DNA from: Lactuca virosa
Lineage: Eukaryota > Streptophyta > Magnoliopsida > Asterales > Asteraceae
Assembly: GCA_928212115.1 (NCBI GenBank)
Contig: CAKMRJ010005745.1
Location: forward strand, 71,814,666-71,878,665
Reading direction: 5' to 3'
DNA length: 64,000 bases
Part shown: positions 36,696 to 46,903 of the stretch, piece by piece
How positions within the stretch are numbered: the first letter of the stretch is position 1
Layout: the number at the start of each line of letters is the position of its first letter
The notes under the pieces: generated by a model
Databases searched by the model: none
Told to the model about the DNA's origin: nothing
What the model saw: the letters and a program-made list of their open reading frames with translations, nothing else
Translations under genes and position numbers: made by a program

Positions 36696-38889
36696 TGTAA
36701 CGCCCGGTTCCCGGTACGTATTTTAAATTTAAAGATTGTATGTTTTTACACTGGGACTCGGCGAGTCGGAGGCCCAACTCGTCGAGTAGACAAGACTTTG
36801 GATGCGGGTTTAAAGTGACCTACTCGACGAGTCGGGAGCGGGACTCGGCGAGTAGGACTGTCTGGATGAAAACCTAATATTTAGGGTTTGCACCCTATTT
36901 AAGCACCTTATCTTGTCCCAACCCAGCCTCCATCGTCCCTCCCAGTCCAGAGAAGCCCTAACTCGAAACCCTAATCATTTATTGAGTGTTATTGAGCTTT
37001 TTGGTGCCATTTGTGTGTGTTTGAAGTTAGAGAAGAAGAAGGAAGCTTGAGAGATTAAGAGGAAGCAAGAAGATCCAGAGGTTTTGGCACATTTCCAACT
37101 CATTTGAGGTATAAAGCTGAAACTTTGACCATCTATCTCTTACATCTCTAGTTAGGGTTCATTTCTACCTTTTCTAAGCCTTAGAAGTGCCATTCTCGGG
37201 ATTTTGTGGTTATAGAGGGGTATTACTTCAGATCTGGAACGCATTGGGGGTTCCCATGGCATAAACGTGCCAACTTTATGGCCATGGGAGTCCCATGCAT
37301 CATATAAACCCCATTTTAGAGCCTTTTGAGCCAAAACCCCACGCATGAATGTTAAGTTTGTAACTTTACGTGTATTATGGACCCTAGGAGGCTAGATCTA
37401 TGTTTTGGATGTGTTAAACCCGACTGAAATCAACTGTATGGACATGGACCTTGGGGGACTCAGCGAGTCGTTCATGGGACTCGACGAGTCGGGGTATGGT
37501 TCCCCAACCCTTTTCTGCTTTGGTCGAACTGGTTGAGTCTAGAAAAGGACTCAACAAGATAGATGTGAATCTGGACCTGGAAATCATGGAACTCAACGAG
37601 TTCAAGAACAGAATTCGGCGAGTTCAAGGCAAAGCCCAACTGCATGAAGACACACTCGACGAGTTCATAAGGAACTCAGCGAGTCCATGGCTAAACGTGT
37701 CTTCTTGCATGAAGCAGGACTCGACGAGTTCAAGGATGAACTCGGCGAGTCAGATGAAAAGGGTCCCGACTTTGTACGTAGGAGAGCTCGACGAGTGTGT
37801 GCAATACTCGGCGAGTAAGATCGAGGTTCTAGTGTTTTGAGGATTTGGGGACTCTGCGAGTTGTGGGGTCAACTCGGCGAGTCGAGTCAACCGGATGTTG
37901 ACTTTGACCTAGAGTTGACTTTGACCAAGGGGTTGACCTTAACTTTGGTTTTGACTTGAGTAACCCTTGTGAGGGTTAAGAGTATGTAATGGTAAATTAA
38001 GGAAGGTTGTTACATGTAGGAATTGAGAGGAGTTGATCCCGGCAGCAATGACAGTTCAGACACTTCACGACATTGATGTGAGTTACCTTCCAGTAGAAGT
38101 GGGTCTACGACCACAATGCCGACCCACTTGTAGAAGTTTGTTGATAGATGATTGTCTTTATGATAATTATCTAGGTTTGCTACTACCTGATATGTTTTAT
38201 GTAATTAGCATGTTATGATATATGTGATAGTGGTAGTAGGGGGGATTAGTCTCGGTTAGCGGTTGAAAGATATCGAAGGAGTCGTCAGAACCCACGCATG
38301 TCTAGTAGTATGTTCATGGTATGTTCTTATGTGGTCGTGGTAGGGGTGAAATAGTCACTGATTACCGGTTGAAAGATACCGAAGGGGAGGTTAGCTCCCG
38401 TTACCGGTTGGAAGATACCGAAGGGGAGGTCAGCTCTCGGCTACCGGTTGAAAGATACCGAAGGGAGGTCCAACTTCCGATTATGTCAGTCAGATACCGG
38501 TTGAAAGAGACCGAAGGGAAGTCCAACTTCTGATTATGCCAGTCAGATACCGGTTGAAAGATACCGAGGGATAGGCAGTATATGTTTATGGTATGTGGTA
38601 TGATGGGGGAACTCACTAAGCTTCATGCTTACAGTTTCAGTTTTGTTTCAGGTACCTCTTCAGCGAAGGGGAAGGAGTCGGCACGGTAGCAGCGCATCGC
38701 ACACACACGATTTTCCGCATATGAGATTTCTGGGATTTGTACTCTGACATTGTTTTATCATGACATGACTTAACTATTGATACACTGGTTTTGAGATGAA
38801 TTGATACCATGGTTGTTTTCAGACAAATGGTTTTATAAGTATTATATTTAAAAATGAAAATTTTTGGTCATGATTTTTGGGATGTTACA
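36696..38889 (+). repeat. 3' LTR of element A
   Basis: An uninterrupted 2194-bp LTR from TGTAACGCCCGG to GGGATGTTACA. It shows the full order: TATA-like CTATTTAAG near 36894, palindrome zone (36760-37890, at least 15 ACTCGnCGAGT-type sites), cassette array (38250-38570), the box GGGGAACTCACTAAGC with GCTTACAG (38606-38635). The open frame at 37451-37840 parallels that at 23379-23789 in the other LTR. Confidence 0.92.
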
Positions 38890-38894
38890 AATAT
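38890..38894. repeat. Right target-site duplication of element A
   Basis: AATAT, matching 22619-22623. Confidence 0.9.
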
Positions 38895-40235
38895 ACTATG
38901 AATGTTATTATTATGACCACTTTTTAGGTATTTTGGAGATTCAGAAACAATGCGGTGTTTAATAACAGTATGTGCAGGCAACAATTGATTCTTTAATCAA
39001 TTGTTGATTCCTCTTTATTGTGATTTACCAAATAGGAATTTTACATTTGAATTAGGTTTCTTGATTTCAAAATCGTATGATCATTTTATAATGTTCTAGT
39101 TCCTTGCTAATTTTTTTTTGTTATAAATCTTTTAGTTGTTCAAAAACAAATCTATTTATAGACAAAACTTAGCTCAGTGTGGAACCGCAATTATAAATCT
39201 AGCATCTACTCTAAGATGACAAATGAGACATTAATATATTTTCCTAATTTAAAATCAAAATGAGTTTGAATATTTATTTAAGAGCATCAATGAAAACGAA
39301 AAGATAAAATTAAAATATCAATTGTATTATTTTTTATAAAGATATCAATCAATTTAAAATGTTTCATTAGATTTAATAAAATTTTATTAAAAAAAAACAA
39401 AAGCTAAATATCATATAATCAATGATCTTTTAATTATTTTTTAATATATTAATGTTACAAAGATTATTCACCAATCATACCCTTAAATTGATTTTGTTAA
39501 GATTAAAATCATTTTAGAATTTAAATGATAAGATCTTAATATTTACAATAAAAACATTTTGAACTAAAATCACTTTAACGTGTTTTTTATTATTTTATAT
39601 AAAACTACAACGATATTTATACCTTAATTGTTGTGTTATATTAAAACTTATTTTATTATAACCACCTAAAGAATCATAAGATCGTGCGTTCAAGTTCATC
39701 AATGACATCAATGACATCAATGGGACATACCACGTATTTCTTACTTCAACATCATTATTCATCGATCATGGGCGGTTCTATGGTAACCGGTTTTCTCAAA
39801 TTCTTAATATTAAAATCAAAAAATGTAATGCGAGTGTATACTTAAAAAATTATAATGGCATGATGCACGAGCCACTATTAAATTTAATTGACCTATAAAA
39901 ATGAGATATATGATATTAAAATCAAAATATATATATGTTTTCTTGTTAATTATATAAATATAATTTAATTAAGATTATGAAATGTAAACATTTGAAAGAG
40001 ATTTGTCATTAAACAAACGATTTTTAAATTCTAATATGACCTTTGTTCCCATATTCGGATGAACTAGAAAAATGACAATAATACCCTTAGACTTTGTTCC
40101 TATTCTAAGACTAGATCAAACTACAGATAATGACGAAAATACCCTCATCACAAGGAATAGTAGGTATAGCCACCTTTGACTTTGTAATATGCCCCAAACC
40201 ACCCACATCCAAGTGGGTCATACGCGTTTATCCAA
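38895..40235. other. AT-rich spacer, nothing recognised
   Basis: No frames or repeats of note apart from a short GACATCAATGACATCAATG duplication near 39700. Likely includes the promoter of the next gene at its right end. Confidence 0.5.
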
Positions 40236-40250
40236 CATTATTATTTATAT
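40236..40250 (+). promoter_or_regulatory. Possible TATA box of the small membrane protein gene
   Basis: TATTTATATATCAA lies about 120 bases before the ATG, followed by a CT-rich leader typical of plant 5' UTRs. Inferred from spacing only. Confidence 0.4.
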
Positions 40251-40364
40251 ATCAACACGATTAACAAAAACTCACGCCTCCCTTACTTTTCAATATCCCA
40301 GTTCATCTCCTACATTATCAAAGAAAACTCAAACGTTGTTCAAGATTCAAGAAGAAGAGAAAAG

Positions 40365-40729
40365 ATGTGTCCCATGAGGTTCCTCTTGGTGTTTTTCTCC
40401 GCCGTTTTGGCGGCTTACATCGCCTGGAAATCAGTTCCTACATCTTCGGAGCCCTCCCAAGACATGTTTTCCGATGATGACTCATCCATCAAAAAACAAG
40501 AATCTAACATCATCAAGGTAAGCCTTTCTTGCATTGGTCCTTCTAGAAACTCATTGTTTGTTCTCCTACAACTCTATCATATGTTCGAATTTCAAATTTA
40601 AATGTTTATGGTATTGGATTTCAGATGGCTCAAGCTGGATTCTGGGGATTTGTTGATATGGCGAGTGGAAAGTATCTATGGAGAAACCTAAACCAGATTA
40701 AGCAAGACTCAAAAGTCAAGAGTTCGTAA
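40365..40729 (+). CDS. Small single-pass membrane or secreted protein, 85 aa, two exons
   Basis: Exon 1 is 40365-40517 and exon 2 40625-40729, joined by a GT-AG intron in phase 0 (ATCATCAAG | gtaagc ... tttcag | ATGGCTC). The ATG at 40365 is preceded by AAAAG and a purine-rich leader. Residues 5-20 (RFLLVFFSAVLAAYIAW) form one hydrophobic segment, either a signal peptide or a membrane anchor. An acidic, Ser-rich linker follows (SQDMFSDDDSS), then a conserved-looking C-terminus (GFWGFVDMASGKYLWRNL). I recall small plant proteins of this layout (MCPMR start, GFW-FVDMASG-YLW end), sometimes labelled 'methyltransferase-related' with no proven function. I do not assign one. Confidence 0.75.
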
Positions 40730-41370
40730 TCCTTGGGATTTCAGAAGAAAACCCGACCCATTTTTCATGTATTGATATGAGAAAATCAAACAATCCGCTT
40801 TGCTTGTGGTGTTTCTGAATTTCTTGTGTATCCATGTCATGTATAAAATCCTCTTCTTATTCATTATATTTATGTGAAAATTATGCATCTCAAGATGCTA
40901 CCTATCTAATTCAATCACCAACTACTTGTTGAAAAAAATATTTCACTGTCAACTAATTGTATATACAAAATTTATTATTAATCATAAAAATAAATGAAGT
41001 CTGGTAACCATAATAACCATATAATGAAATAAGCAAAAGAAATTTGGCTTAATTTCTTAAGACACACCCCCTTTACCTATTTAGGCCAACTCCTCTCACC
41101 TTAAAATCAATGAACATTGTGATTTGTGAAAGTTTTTTCTTTAAATACAAGGGTAAAATAGTCATTTTAGTCTCATTCAGACGGTTTATTCCATCTAAAA
41201 AAGAAAAACACACCAGTTTTTATTTAGACAAACATTGCTATCCATATAGAACTTAATGGGAGAAGATGTAGAAACTATGATGTGGTTTATATGCTATAAT
41301 GACTTGAATCTCATATCCAATACTATTTACAGAGAGTATTTAAATTGAAAAAAAAAAAAAAAAAGTAGGT
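40730..41370. other. 3' UTRs and spacer between two convergent genes
   Basis: Contains the 3' end of the + strand small-protein gene and of the - strand J-protein gene. No other structure. Confidence 0.45.
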
Positions 41371-43283
41371 TTAGTGAAGATGAGCTTGGAGTTTAATAGA
41401 CATATAAAGAAGAGCAAGAAGGGCACCATGGGGAATTGGCGCAAACCTTGCAATATATGAACCAACCCACATGGAAACAACCACAAGAGCAACAACATTA
41501 CTACTTGTTTTCCCACAAACCCAACTAGCAAACGAGAGGCATAAAGTAAGCACAATTCCGCTTTTACCCCCCAACATCCACGCAACTACATAACCAACCT
41601 TGTACCCTCCATCAAGCTTAGGGTCAAGCAAAGCCATCAAGCTGCTAAAAGTGAGTGACAGTTTAGCCCCTATGGTTTTCAGTAAAAATATGGACAGGAA
41701 CGTGGATTTCAAGACTTCAGTAAACGAGTGTCTTTCGTTGGTAAGGGTATTATCGTCTTCCTCTTCGTCTTCAGATTCATCATCAAAAGGGTAATATCGG
41801 TATTTCGAGTCGTACCATTCTTGGTGATTCATTTTTTGTTTAAAATGAGACCATTTGTGTAAATTTATGTCGTCTAGATCGATGTTGTATGTACGCCATG
41901 GAGGACCAGTACTAGGTTGAAAATGGAGGGAATTATCGTATTGGTGTCTTGTTGTGGAGTTAGATAACACCTGTCAAATGAAATCATTCCAAAAGGTTTT
42001 TTTTTTGTTATATTTAAATTTTAAGATATTGATTGATAATGAAAAAGTAGATAAATTGTAACCTCGTATGCGAGACGAATGCCTTTAAACATTTCACTAG
42101 CTTGTGAATCCTTGTTGACATCTGGATGATACTGGCATCAGTAAAAAAGTAAACCATCAAATAAGTTATATAGGTAAAGAAATGTCAACAAAAACAACAA
42201 TGGCAATTGGCTTTAATCACATAGTGAATTGTTTTGATTACTTTTCCTTCTAAAACATTGAATTGTAATTTAATAAGCATGTTCTATATTAGGGAATTTC
42301 CATATACCAATTCTTATCTATGCAGCCTTGCAGAATTATGGTATTGATTTGAAGATCTATATCTGTGCCAACAGTTATCATCACATGAACACTTCAATCC
42401 ATTGTAGTTAAAACAATATGAACTCTTAATGTGCAATAATTTCCTTTTCCATCTGATTGGCCATAAGTGGAGAAGCATTCTAAGTGCATCAGTTATGAAG
42501 CAATCTATCTACCATTTAGATAACTAATAGAATGGTCCACTAACAAAGCACGACCCCCACAAACTCTTTTCAGTCCCACCTTCCTCTTCTTGTTTTTTAT
42601 TTCCTGAACTTACTTTCTAGAATGATCAGAGTTCAATTCATATTAAGTAGAAAAAAGGGGCAAACATCCACTATCAGGTGGTTCTCCTAAATCTTTCTAG
42701 GAATAACCATACTTTGAACAAGAGAAGATGTAATAGATTCTGCTCACACTGCTAGCTTGTAAGATATTCAACACAAGTTTCATCTTCTATGATTAATTTA
42801 AAGTGATATCAAAGAATATTCAAACTGTTTATCAAGGCATGGTTCTCAATTCAGCCCTAATATAACGCAAATCGAAATCAGACACATACACATACTGTTG
42901 TTATATACCTTTCGAGCGAGGAGACGATATGCCTTCTTGATATCCGAGGTTGTAGCCTCAGCGGATACCCCTAGAACAGCGTAGTGATTCTGATGACTGT
43001 TGGAGACGGTACATGTAACGCTGATCCGGCGGCGTTGGCGTGCAGGGGCAGCGCCGATCAGAAAAATGAGGTTGCGATTGGAGCTACGACGGAGAGAGAC
43101 GATGGTGCCGCTTCCGGTATCGGTGCCATAGATGGATGTTGGCACCGGAAATAGACGAGATTGCATGGTTGAATTTCGAGCATTCGTAGCCGTATGCTGT
43201 TTGAAAACTGCTTGTGTAGGTGTTTTGGGGCTCAGCTTCTGCTTGGAACGGATGAAGATGTGGTTTATGTTGAGTGCTTGCAT
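41371..43283 (-). CDS. J-domain (DnaJ-like) protein, probably plastid, with hydrophobic C-terminus
   Basis: Three - strand exons: 43283-42909, 42131-42063, 41970-41371, with GT-AG introns of 777 and 92 nt. The J domain spans the joins: HYAVLGVSAEATTSDIKKAY, LLARK, then YHPDVNKDSQASE with the HPD motif, and LAYEVLSNSTTRHQYD. J domains stimulate the ATPase of Hsp70. The N-terminus is Ser/Arg-rich without acidic residues, as in plastid transit peptides. Two starts are possible: ATG 43283 (347 aa) or ATG 43166 (MQSRLFPVPTS, 308 aa); the second gives a more usual transit peptide. After an acidic linker (DDESEDEEEDD) come about three or four hydrophobic segments (FLSIFLL, VGYVVAWMLGG, IVLTLCLSFASWVCG, VVALVVVSMWVGSYIA), so membrane attachment is likely. 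A Mutator-like element starts 115 bases upstream of ATG 43283. Confidence 0.88.
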
Positions 43284-43388
43284 TAACCACTTGTACTGTA
43301 CATCAATTTTGTTTGTGAAATATTGTTTGTTTTTTTGTTCACTAATTTGTAGAATAAAATTTGATGTGTTTGAAATGTTGTTAGGTAA

Positions 43389-43397
43389 TAACTTAAA
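43389..43397. repeat. Left target-site duplication of MULE 1
   Basis: TAACTTAAA, against CAACTTAAA at 45705-45713: eight of nine bases agree. Confidence 0.6.
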
Positions 43398-43770
43398 AGG
43401 AAAATAATTTAGGTGGGTAATTATTTTTTAGTTTTGTTCATATATGGACAATATTTTATTTTTTGTGCATCGTAGATGAATAACTTGTTTATCAATATTA
43501 CCGGTTATCTTACGTTACTACTTACATGACATATATGTGGTATATGCATGACATCTACGTGGACAAGAGAAAAAGAAAATGAATTATGAGGATAATTATC
43601 TTTTAGTTTTGTTACATATAGGTAACATTTTAATTTTTATACACCATAAGGTAACTAACTTGTTTACCGTGCTCACATCTTACCAATATCACCGGTTATC
43701 TTAGGTTACTGCTTATGTGGCATATACGTGGACAAGAAAAACACATGTGTACATTATAAAAAGGTGTCAT
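43398..43770. repeat. Left terminal inverted repeat of MULE 1 (two tandem units)
   Basis: Units start at about 43410 and 43590. Each has TTATCTTTTAGTTTTGTT, GTAACTAACTTGTTTA and GGTTATCTTAGGTTACTGCTT in the same order. Confidence 0.75.
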
Positions 43771-43789
43771 ACAGTTAGTGTTAAATGTG

Positions 43790-44560
43790 ACTTGAATATT
43801 TGGAGCATTCTTACGGAGCATTTGAGTTCAATGGAGCACTTAGAGTTCAATGGAGCATGTGACAAAGGAACATATCATCTTAGAAGGGAATGAATCATCT
43901 AACAAATGAATAAATCATCTAAAAGGAGGAATGGGGCACCTGAGAAATGAATAGAGCATCTAGGAAAGGAATGGAGCATCTTGTGATGCTCCATGATGAA
44001 GATGTGACATCCAGTGCATCGATATGCCATTTTGGAAGAAGTTGCATCATCCATGATGAGGATGTGCCACATTGGGAAGCAAGTGCGCCATTCATTGTCA
44101 AGGTGTGCTATTTGGGAGTTGGATGTGCCATCTTGTGAACAAAGTGCGCCACTTATGGTCTAGATGTGCCACCTTGGTACAAGGTGCGCCACTCTAGTGT
44201 GTCTTGGAGTACTCTGAAGTATTGATGTGTTGTTGATGTGTTTCTGAAGCATGGATGCGCCACTAATGATCATGATGTGCCACTTGTGCATCATGATGCA
44301 CCATTAGGTGGCTTGATGCGCCACACATGTTCCAGGTGTGCCACATGTGTTCCTGATGAGCCATGGTATCCCTTGATGAACCACTTATGCTATGATATTC
44401 ACTATGACGCTCAAGATTGTCCAATGACGCTAAGAAGTTAAATATGATCAAGGATTATTGCATGATGTGCAACCATGATGGTTGATGAGCCATGATTATT
44501 TTGATGAGTTAGTTTTGCATCATGATGAACCACTACGGATCATGATGCTCCATCATGTAT
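43790..44560. repeat. Degenerate minisatellite inside MULE 1
   Basis: Irregular repeats of about 20-30 bp around GGAGCATCT (first part) and GATG(T/C)(G)CGCCAC/GATGTGCCAC (later part), with frequent CATCATG. The frames at 43947-44138 and 44238-44441 are by-products. Confidence 0.65.
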
Positions 44561-44639
44561 GTTGTTGATGCTCATGCAATGTTCCAGAAGCTACTACATG
44601 ACGGATTGTGATTGGTTGACACCTTTCATGGACATATTG

Positions 44640-44860
44640 ATTAATGGGCCAAGCCCATTAAGGTTTTAGGTCAGATCCATAGTCTATAAATAGGGATGCC
44701 TACTACTCATTTGAATGTGTCTTGAATTATAGAGTGATAGGCAATCTCAGTTGAATTGTGCTTGTAACCTCTGTTTGAGTACTCATAAATAAAAAATACT
44801 CCCCTCCTACCCGTGGACGTAGGTCACCTTGACTGAACCACGTAAATACAATGTCTTGTG
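44640..44860 (+). repeat. Copia LTR-like promoter/R fragment inside MULE 1
   Basis: A TATA box (GTCTATAAATAGGGATGCC, about 44678) and, 100-150 bases on, CCCGTGGACGTAGGTCACC followed by GAACCACGTAAATAC. That last phrase is characteristic of the R region of several plant copia LTRs (from memory). TG/CA ends were not identified. Confidence 0.45.
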
Positions 44861-44939
44861 TGCTTTTGGTTTCGTGTTTTATATGCATTACTTCCTAATA
44901 GTTAAGTTATTAATTGAGCCCCAAAAGTGGAGATCGATA

Positions 44940-45115
44940 ATGTATTCTTCGTCTTCATTATTCTCTTCCATACGACCTGATGAATTCCAAGTTAAGCATT
45001 CATGTGACTATAAGTTACCATCTTGTGTGAACATGTCAACGACTGAAGATAACCCTGAAAAAAAAATTTAGAGTTTGTCAAAACTCACATGGTAAACCAA
45101 ATTATTCTTTTGAGC
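44940..45115 (+). pseudogene. Possible GRF-type zinc-finger fragment inside MULE 1
   Basis: From the ATG at 44940 one frame reads MYSSSSLFSS, then CDYKLPSCVNMSTTEDNPEKK; after a shift in an A9 run (45058-45067) another frame continues FRVCQNSHGKPNYSFELL to a stop. Cys spacing, the NP(E/G)(K/R)(K/R)F core and the trailing Cys resemble the GRF zinc finger that is common in short TE-associated plant proteins. The shift in the A run makes it non-functional as printed. Confidence 0.4.
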
Positions 45116-45309
45116 TTTTGGTTTAATCTTCCTCATTATAACCTTGTTTTTCCTTTGATTGAAGAGTGGAAGAACCCTAAAATGTAAATTCTAAGAATGG
45201 GTAGATGATGAAAGGACCGAGACAAAGCCTGACTCAACTGAAATTAGTAAAAATGAAGCCTCCACTTTTAGATTGAAACTTTAAACATTGGGAAATGAAA
45301 TATATATAA

Positions 45310-45704
45310 TGTACACATGTGTTTTTCTTGTCTACGTACATGTCACGTATATGTCATATAAGTAGTAACCTATGATAACCGGTAATATTTGTAAGATGTG
45401 AACATAATAAACAAGTTAGTTACCTTATGGTGTACAAAAAATAAAATGATACCCATATGTTAACAAAGCTAAAAGATAATTACTCTTCTAAGGCATTTTC
45501 CTTTTTTCTTGTCCACATGCATACCACGTATAAGACGTATATGCCACGCAAATGCCATATAAGCAGTAACCTAAGTTAATCAGTAATATTGGTCAGATGT
45601 GAACACAATAAACAAGTTAGTTATCTTATGGTGTACAAAAAAATGAAATGTTATCCATATGTGAACAAAACTAAAAGATAAGTACCCTTTTAAGTCATTT
45701 TCCT
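45310..45704. repeat. Right terminal inverted repeat of MULE 1 (two tandem units)
   Basis: Reverse-complement partner of 43398-43770, again with two units (AACAAGTTAGTTACCTTATGG at about 45412 and AACAAGTTAGTTATCTTATGG at 45612). Confidence 0.75.
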
Positions 45705-45713
45705 CAACTTAAA
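45705..45713. repeat. Right target-site duplication of MULE 1
   Basis: CAACTTAAA; see 43389-43397. Confidence 0.6.
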
Positions 45714-45829
45714 TATATTAAATTGTTAGGTAAAAGTTTAAATACCTTGTGGGTTTCATGTCCTTACAAATAAAAGATTGTAAATCTATACATCTATTAC
45801 AATAGAAGCCATGTTGTTAGTACCATATT

Positions 45830-46093
45830 CATTTGAAACCTACAAAAATTTTCACTTATTTAATAACTACTACAACTCAAACGTATTTTCAACCAATTAA
45901 ACACTACAACTTAAGAGTTTTTAACTTATGATGTTTAATTGGTACTTATGACACTTAATTCATTTGAAACTTACAAAACTTTTCAACTTATTTAATAACT
46001 ACTACAACTCAAAAATATTTTTAACCAATTAAACATTACAACTCAAAAGAGTTTTTTACTTATGATGTTTAATTGATAATCACGACACTTAAT
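45830..46093. repeat. Tandem duplication of a 131-bp unit
   Basis: Unit 1 begins CATTTGAAACCTACAAAA at 45830, unit 2 CATTTGAAACTTACAAAA at 45961; both run through AATAACTACTACAACTCAA and GATGTTTAATTG. A partial third copy (ACGACACTTAATTGGTTAAT) appears at 46082 and 46138. Confidence 0.85.
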
Positions 46094-46108
46094 TGGTTAA
46101 TATGCATG

Positions 46109-46162
46109 TGTGTATATATATATATATATATATACTCACGACACTTAATTGGTTAATATATA

Positions 46163-46202
<40 letters not shown>

Positions 46203-46203
46203 A
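46109..46203. repeat. (TG)n-(TA)n microsatellites
   Basis: Two compound GT/TA runs (46109-46133 and 46166-46203) separated by CTCACGACACTTAATTGG. Confidence 0.9.
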
Positions 46204-46894
46204 CGTTTGTTTATTTTATTTTTATTATTATTTCATTTATAATTACCATTTTATATATTAAACAACTTAATTTATTTTTATATCATAACTTTTAATATAT
46301 AAAGTTTGTTATATCAAAATATATCGTTTACACCGTTTAAGTTTTATCAACCTTTATATATAACTTTGTATTGGAATCGAACATAAACAAACGACATATT
46401 CAACAATTTTTTTGTCTTAGAATCTCATTTTTTTTACTTCATCATAAAGTAATTTTTTGGCATATATTCTCGTTAAAATATACAAAATTTATGATCTTCA
46501 CTATAATATGTGTGCCATCATTTTTTACGATCATATACATTACACAAAATATTGTATCTTTAAAAATTAATTAAACTATTGTTTACTCAGTTTCGTTGAT
46601 AAAGACGTGTTTATAAAAACCTCTGATAACAATATGTAAAATGACATAAAAACATAGGAAAATCATAAATTTTAACATATTTTAACCTATAAAATAACTT
46701 TCGTTGTGTTTTTGTTTTTGTTGTTCGAGTATTTGCACAATATAGTAACGCGGTGGAATGAGTTATAAGTAGGCATTTTTGCAAGTCCATTTTTTGTTCC
46801 TTAATCTACTATGTTACCACATGTAACGATTTCATATGGACGAAGAACCGATTGTTTTGGTAGACGCTTTACCACTAGGCTATCCATTTCTTTG
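46204..46894. other. AT-rich spacer
   Basis: No gene seen. The stretch 46783-46830 (GTCCATTTTTTGTTCC, TTAATCTACTATGTTACCACATG) recurs at about 63667-63715 in the same orientation. Confidence 0.5.
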
Positions 46895-46903
46895 TACATT
46901 ATA
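46895..46903. repeat. Left 9-bp target-site duplication of MULE 2
   Basis: TACATTATA, identical to 48501-48509. Confidence 0.9.

Larger units (their letters stand above)
22624..38889 (+). mobile_element. Gypsy element A (Tekay-like chromovirus), with two nested insertions
   Basis: A complete but dead element. 5' LTR is 22624-30361 (split by a copia), primer-binding site 30365-30376, gag from 31320, pol to 36674, polypurine tract 36680-36695, 3' LTR 36696-38889. LTRs begin TGTAACGCCCGG and end GGGATGTTACA, with a 5-bp AATAT duplication outside. The domain order PR-RT-RNaseH-IN with a C-terminal chromodomain-like WEPEDEM segment is that of chromoviruses. The first 270 bp of the two LTRs differ at about a dozen sites by eye, so it is clearly older than element B. 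Nested inside are a - strand copia (24033-29548) and a solo copia LTR (32785-33577). Confidence 0.92.
43398..45704. mobile_element. Non-autonomous Mutator-like element with about 370-bp terminal inverted repeats (MULE 1)
   Basis: The left arm (43398-43770) begins AGGAAAATAATTTAGG and holds two tandem copies of a ~190-bp unit (CTTTTAGTTTTGTT, CTAACTTGTTTACC, ACCGGTTATCTTA, ACGTGGACAAGA). The right arm (about 45310-45704) is the reverse complement, again with two copies. A 9-bp flank repeat with one mismatch fits Mutator insertion. No transposase is present. The interior carries a degenerate GTGCGCCAC/GATGTGCCAC minisatellite (43790-44560), an LTR-like promoter/R segment (44640-44850) and a zinc-finger-like fragment (44940-45115). 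Confidence 0.7.

Noticed and set aside
40365..40601. Single-exon reading of the small-protein gene (78 codons)
   Set aside because: The consensus donor after ATCATCAAG and the acceptor before ATGGCTCAAG give a better C-terminus (GFWGFVDMASGKYLW); the read-through end is intronic.
43132..43407. A + strand open frame over the J-protein first exon
   Set aside because: Shadow of the - strand exon, which holds the J-domain start.
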